Shown here: one piece after another, positions 60,668 to 64,000 of the stretch
How the letters are laid out: every line of letters starts with the position of its first letter
Numbering within the stretch: the first letter of the stretch is position 1
The notes under the pieces: model-generated
What the model saw: the letters and a program-made list of their open reading frames with translations, nothing else
What the model was told of the DNA's origin: nothing
Databases searched by the model: none
Assembly: GCA_029689965.1 (NCBI GenBank)
Contig: CP121450.1
Span: 1,736,001 to 1,800,000, forward strand
From: Curtobacterium flaccumfaciens
Lineage (GTDB): Bacteria > Actinomycetota > Actinomycetes > Actinomycetales > Microbacteriaceae
Direction: 5' to 3'
Length of the DNA: 64,000 nt
Translations under genes and position numbers: made by a program

Positions 60668-61516
60668 GTGACGAACAACGACCGTCCGACCAAGAACGAG
60701 CGTCGTCAGCACGCTCGTGACGTCGCCCGGCAGCGCGCCGAGGCCGAGAAGCGCCGCAAGCGCCGCAACCGCTGGTTCCTGCAGGGCGGCATCGGCCTGG
60801 GGATCGTCGCCATCGCGGCGATCATCACCCTCGTCGTGGTGAACATCAACAACCAGCCCACCGTGTCCGCGGCCGGACCGAAGAACATGGCCACCGGCGC
60901 GATCCAGTTCACCGGCGGCGACGGCAAGGTCACCCCGGTGACCACCGGAGCGGTGAGCGCGAAGGGCACCGCCTCGCCGGTGCCGACCTCGAACGCCGAC
61001 GGTGCCGTCGCGGTGACCGAGTACGTCGACTGGGCCTGCCCGGTCTGCAAGCAGTTCGAGGCGGCGTACGCCGACCAGATCCTCGACAAGGTGAAGTCCG
61101 GCGACGCCACGCTGGCGATCCACCCGGTGTCGATCCTCGACCGCAACTACCAGAACTCCCGGTACGCCAGCCGTGCCGCGAACGCTGCGATGTGCGTCGC
61201 GAACTACGCCCCGGACAAGTTCCTCGACGTCCAGACCCAGTTCTTCGACAACCAGCCGGAGGAAGGCACGAAGGGGCTGACGAACGCTCAGATCGCCAAG
61301 CTCGTGAAGGCCGGCGGAGCCACCGGCTCGAACGTGTCCGAGTGCCTGTCGAACGAGCAGTTCCGCGGCTGGGTGACCAAGACGACGAACGCCGTGCTCG
61401 CGGACAAGAGCCTGCAGGGCACGCAGGGGTTCGGGACGCCGACCGTCCTGGTGAACGGCAAGAAGGTCGACACGCTGACCGACGTCATCACCGAGATCGA
61501 CGCCGCGGCGAAGTAG
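60668..61516 (+). CDS. Membrane-anchored DsbA-like thioredoxin-fold protein
   Basis: A 282 aa protein with a basic cytoplasmic N-terminus, one membrane helix (GIGLGIVAIAAIITLVVVNI, near 38-57) and an extracytoplasmic thioredoxin domain. The redox motif is WACPVCKQF (near residue 120), and cis-Pro is in GTPTVLVNGKK. It should oxidise or isomerise disulfides in secreted proteins. Frame intact. GTG 60668 follows a GGGAG site. It is convergent with a paralogue across a strong hairpin; the VKOR encoded further downstream is the likely re-oxidant. Confidence 0.9.
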   Translation: MTNNDRPTKNERRQHARDVARQRAEAEKRRKRRNRWFLQGGIGLGIVAIAAIITLVVVNINNQPTVSAAGPKNMATGAIQFTGGDGKVTPVTTGAVSAKGTASPVPTSNADGAVAVTEYVDWACPVCKQFEAAYADQILDKVKSGDATLAIHPVSILDRNYQNSRYASRAANAAMCVANYAPDKFLDVQTQFFDNQPEEGTKGLTNAQIAKLVKAGGATGSNVSECLSNEQFRGWVTKTTNAVLADKSLQGTQGFGTPTVLVNGKKVDTLTDVITEIDAAAK

Positions 61517-61523
61517 CACCGCC

Positions 61524-61570
61524 ACGACGACGGCCCCCGCTTCCGGATCGGAAGCGGGGGCCGTCGTCGT
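61524..61570. terminator. Bidirectional terminator between the two DsbA-like genes
   Basis: Perfect 21 bp arms (starting ACGACGACGGCCCCCGC) flank a 5-nt loop, 8 bp after the upstream stop and 15 bp before the convergent stop. Confidence 0.9.
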
Positions 61571-61584
61571 TCCGTGTGCAGGGG

Positions 61585-62436
61585 CTACTCGGCAGCGCCC
61601 TTCTGCTCGACGAACGCGGCGAAGGCGTCCGTGTCGGTGAGCGAGCCGGTGTACTGCTTCCCGTTGACGATGACGGTCGGGGTGCTGGTGACCTTGTCGA
61701 GCGACGAGTTCGGGATGGTGTCGTTCAGCACCCGGTTCGTCGCGTCGGCGACCCAGCCGGCGAACTTCTGCGACGTGATGCACGACGCGACGGCCGGGCT
61801 CGTCGCGCCCGCGGCCTTCGCCAGTGACGCGAGCTTGTCGTTCGTGAGACCGCGGGTGTTCTCGGACGGCTGGTTCTCGTAGAGCGAGGTGTTGAACGCG
61901 AGGAAGGCGCCCGGGTCGTCGTTCGCCACGCAGGCGGCCGCGGCGGCGGAGCGGGTCGAGTACTTCGAGCCGAGTGACGACCTGTCGAGCAGGTTGAACG
62001 GGTGCAGCTCGAGCGTCGCCGAACCGTCCTCGACCCACTGCTCGATCTGGGACATCTGGCTGGTCTCGAACTGGTTGCAGTACGGGCACATGTAGTCCGA
62101 GTACACGGTGATGTTCGCCACCGAGTCGTCCTGCTTCGTCGCGGTGGGCTTCCCGCCCTCGGGGACGGCCTTCGTCTCGACGGGGACGACCTTGCCGTTC
62201 GATCCATGGAACAGGATGCCGTCGCTCGCCATGTTCCTCGGACCGGGGCCCGCGGGCTGCACGGAGTTCGCGATCACCACGACGACGATCGCGATCACCG
62301 CGAGGCCGCCGACGATGATCCCGCTGATGCCCAGCGTCCGGTTGCGGCGTCGCCGCGCCTGCTCCTTCGCGCGGGCGAGGCGTGCGCGCTCCCGCGCTGC
62401 CTCCCGCCGTGCCTTCTTCGTCTCGTTCTCGCTCAT
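61585..62436 (-). CDS. Membrane-anchored DsbA-like thioredoxin-fold protein (paralogue)
   Basis: A 283 aa protein of the same layout as its convergent neighbour: basic tail, helix GIIVGGLAVIAIVVVVIAN (near 37-55), thioredoxin domain with MCPYCNQFE (near residue 117) and cis-Pro in STPTVIVNGKQY. Two other cysteines (AACVAND and SCITSQ) may form a structural disulfide, as in the mycobacterial-type DsbA. Frame intact. The CPYC motif is more oxidising in type than the CPVC of the neighbour, hinting at divided roles. It lies 120 bp downstream of the VKOR gene in the same direction. Confidence 0.9.
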   Translation of the reverse strand: MSENETKKARREAARERARLARAKEQARRRRNRTLGISGIIVGGLAVIAIVVVVIANSVQPAGPGPRNMASDGILFHGSNGKVVPVETKAVPEGGKPTATKQDDSVANITVYSDYMCPYCNQFETSQMSQIEQWVEDGSATLELHPFNLLDRSSLGSKYSTRSAAAAACVANDDPGAFLAFNTSLYENQPSENTRGLTNDKLASLAKAAGATSPAVASCITSQKFAGWVADATNRVLNDTIPNSSLDKVTSTPTVIVNGKQYTGSLTDTDAFAAFVEQKGAAE

Positions 62437-62556
62437 CGAGTCTCGTCCTCGCTCATCGAGATCGAGCGTAAGCGGTGCCGTGGCGCGGATCGGGCGTCCT
62501 GGCTGGGAAGCACCCAGGAGTTCGATGACGCGTCATCGGTAACGCTCAGCAGGGGT

Positions 62557-63158
62557 TCAGAAGGCCGAGAGGAGCGTCGGGAACGTGATCAGGATCGTGA
62601 CGACGATGAACAGGTAGTTCGCCAGGGGAACGCCCAGCAGAACGGCAGCAGGGCGCGCCCGACCCGCTGCGTGCCGGCGCCGAACCGGCCCTGCGCGGCG
62701 TTCCAGATGGTGAAGACCCAGAACATCGGGATGGTCATCGACCAGACGAGCATGCACCACGGGCAGAGGGCGCCGATGAACCACACGGTCTGGGTGAAGA
62801 GCCACGTGACGAACACCCACGCCAGGAAGACGCCGGCGTTGAACGCGATCCAGAACCAGCGCGAACCGCTCCGGAAGCCCGCGAGCAGCACCACCCCGAC
62901 GGCGATGGGCGCCACGAAACCCATGACGCCGAGCAGCGGGTTCGGGAAGCCGAACAGGTGGCCCTGCCAGCTGGCCATCACGTCCGAGCAGCTGATGAAC
63001 GGGTTGACGTCGCAGGAGAGCACCTTCTTCGGGTCCGCGTACTTCGCGAACTCGTCGAGGACGAGCGAGAACGACCCGTACAGGCCGACCGCGCCGGTGA
63101 TCAGGAGGAAGACCGCCATGGCGATCGGGCGGCGGAAGGCAGGTGCTGGCGTGCTCAC
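62557..63158 (-). CDS. Vitamin K epoxide reductase family protein
   Basis: About 200 aa with five membrane helices. The four essential cysteines are in VLSCDVNPFISCSDV (loop pair) and GALCPWCMLVW (active-site CxxC), with Ser/Trp in SDVMASWQGHLFGFPN. It passes electrons from reduced DsbA-like partners to menaquinone, replacing DsbB. A G is missing near 62641-62643, before VLLGVPLANYLFIVV. GTG 63158 lies 6 nt after a GATGAT -10 box, so the mRNA is probably leaderless. With the DsbA-like gene downstream it forms a disulfide-forming pathway. Confidence 0.92.
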
Positions 63159-63164
63159 GGCGTC

Positions 63165-63170
63165 ATCATC
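63165..63170 (-). promoter_or_regulatory. -10 box of a leaderless VKOR transcript
   Basis: GATGAT on the minus strand lies 6 nt before GTG 63158. Confidence 0.5.
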
Positions 63171-63206
63171 GCACGCCGGTTCCGGTCCTTTCCCGGTGCG
63201 GCATGC

Positions 63207-63489
63207 GATAATCGCTGGAGGTCGTGCGGCCATCCGCACGACGACGAGAGCTTTCCGGGCGAAGCCCGGACGATCAGGTGCGGTGAGAGCGCGCCGTGAC
63301 CGGGACGCGCGTCACTCCGACGCCGAGCCGGACGGGCCGGGTGCCCGAGACGGAACGGCAGCGGACACGACAAGTTGACGCACCGGTCACAAGACAGCGA
63401 ACGCGGGGGCGTGGTCGCCACCCGCTACAACTACAGAGTTCCCGCCGCCCGACACGGGCGCGAGCGGGGTCAAGGAGTGCACCAGGTCC
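63207..63489 (+). promoter_or_regulatory. Promoter and long structured leader of the RNase E/G gene
   Basis: TGCGATAAT (extended -10, GATAAT at 63207-63212) predicts a 5' leader of about 270 nt. It holds two clear hairpins, GTCGTGCGG/CCGCACGAC (about 63221-63242) and TCCGGGC/GCCCGGA (about 63255-63271), then GC-rich repeats. RNase E genes are known to control their own mRNA through the leader, so the structure may matter. Confidence 0.5.
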
Positions 63490-64000
63490 ATGGTGGAGCA
63501 GAACAACGACAACACGAACAACGAAGAAGTCGCACCGAAGCGTCGCAGCCGCCTGTTCGGCGGCCGTCGCGCCCGGTCGACCGGCCAGGAGGCACGGGGG
63601 ACGTCGCGCAGGCGGGTCTCGTCGACGGGACGATCGCGCTGACGGACGAGGCGGTCGCCACGTCCGCGCCGGCCGCGGGCGCCGACGCACCGGTCCCCGT
63701 CGCCGCGTCGGGATCCGAGTCGGTGTCGGATTCGGCATCGGCATCGGCATCGGCATCGGCATCGGCATCGGCGCCGGTGTCGGTCGAGGTCGAGGCGGTC
63801 GCCGCCCGGGCGCCGAGCCGCACGACGTCAGCACGGTCACCGGCGACCTGCCGGTTGTGGACGCGACCGACGGCACCGGCGAGACCGACGGTGCTGACGC
63901 GAACCACGGTGCCGACGCGAACCACGGTGCCGACGCGACCGAGGACGCCGAGGCGACTGAGGGCACCAGCGCGACCGGGGGCACCAGTGCGCCCGACGAG
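63490..64000 (+). CDS. RNase E/G family ribonuclease, N-terminal part (runs off the window)
   Basis: Only the disordered N-terminal extension is in the window: MVEQNNDNTNNEEVAPKRRS, RRARSTGQEARG, then an acidic, Ala/Ser/Thr-rich region. Six GGCATC hexamers (63733-63771) encode a Ser-Ala repeat, and GCGAACCACGGTGCCGAC is repeated near 63899-63934. Bases appear to be missing at 63596-63600 and 63808-63810. The assignment rests on position (after VKOR, before the expected rplU) and on the acidic, basic-patched tail typical of actinobacterial RNase E; the catalytic domain lies outside. Confidence 0.6.

Overview
The window is very GC-rich, almost gap-free DNA from an actinobacterium, most likely the family Microbacteriaceae and Curtobacterium-like. 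Reasons: paired clpP genes followed by clpX, an ileS-folC-DUF4233-ndk ... VKOR-rne order, a translational-type T-box in front of ileS, encoded CCA on tRNAs, many GTG/TTG starts, and many genes whose -10 box sits 6-7 nt before the start codon (leaderless mRNAs). No phage, plasmid, IS transposase or CRISPR array was seen.

Layout. 1-5600: small metabolic and repair genes (GNAT/XRE pair, rpiB, a Nei-type glycosylase, an amidohydrolase coupled to PaiB). 5752-14306: a peptide ABC operon that also carries an M14 carboxypeptidase-like enzyme, a class C beta-lactamase-like hydrolase and a MarR-like regulator. 14773-19431: AraC regulator, a membrane protein divergent from a histidine kinase/LuxR pair, and an EamA exporter. 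19465-20081: two small proteins, one behind a promoter with a perfect LexA box. 20263-30066: LacI regulator, sugar ABC transporter, GH5-type mannosidase, GH38 alpha-mannosidase and a secreted EndoH, together a plausible high-mannose N-glycan utilisation locus. 30291-37235: tRNA-Gly, tRNA-Pro, tig, clpP1, clpP2, a ycnI-copC pair and clpX. 37332-46102: Dcp-type peptidase, a TetR/hydrolase pair, valS and an MHS-family transporter. 46287-51528: a second peptide-type ABC operon on the minus strand. 51561-54812: TetR, a PMT/ArnT-like glycosyltransferase and a CDF transporter. 54836-64000: T-box, ileS, folC, DUF4233, ndk, two DsbA-like proteins, VKOR and the start of an RNase E/G gene.

Quality warning. 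About 55 single-base frame breaks interrupt roughly two thirds of the genes, including essential ones (ileS, tig, folC, clpX, ndk). Nearly all are either a G/C run one base short or an extra T turning AGCTC into AGCTTC. I read them as sequencing or consensus errors, annotate the genes as whole, and give the break positions. Protein lengths quoted are after restoring the frame.

Between genes lies an unusual amount of repeat structure: at least seven families of short palindromes or tandem repeats, including a dispersed motif (CTGGAGGC core, 16 places) found in terminators, inside genes and as a ribosome-binding site.
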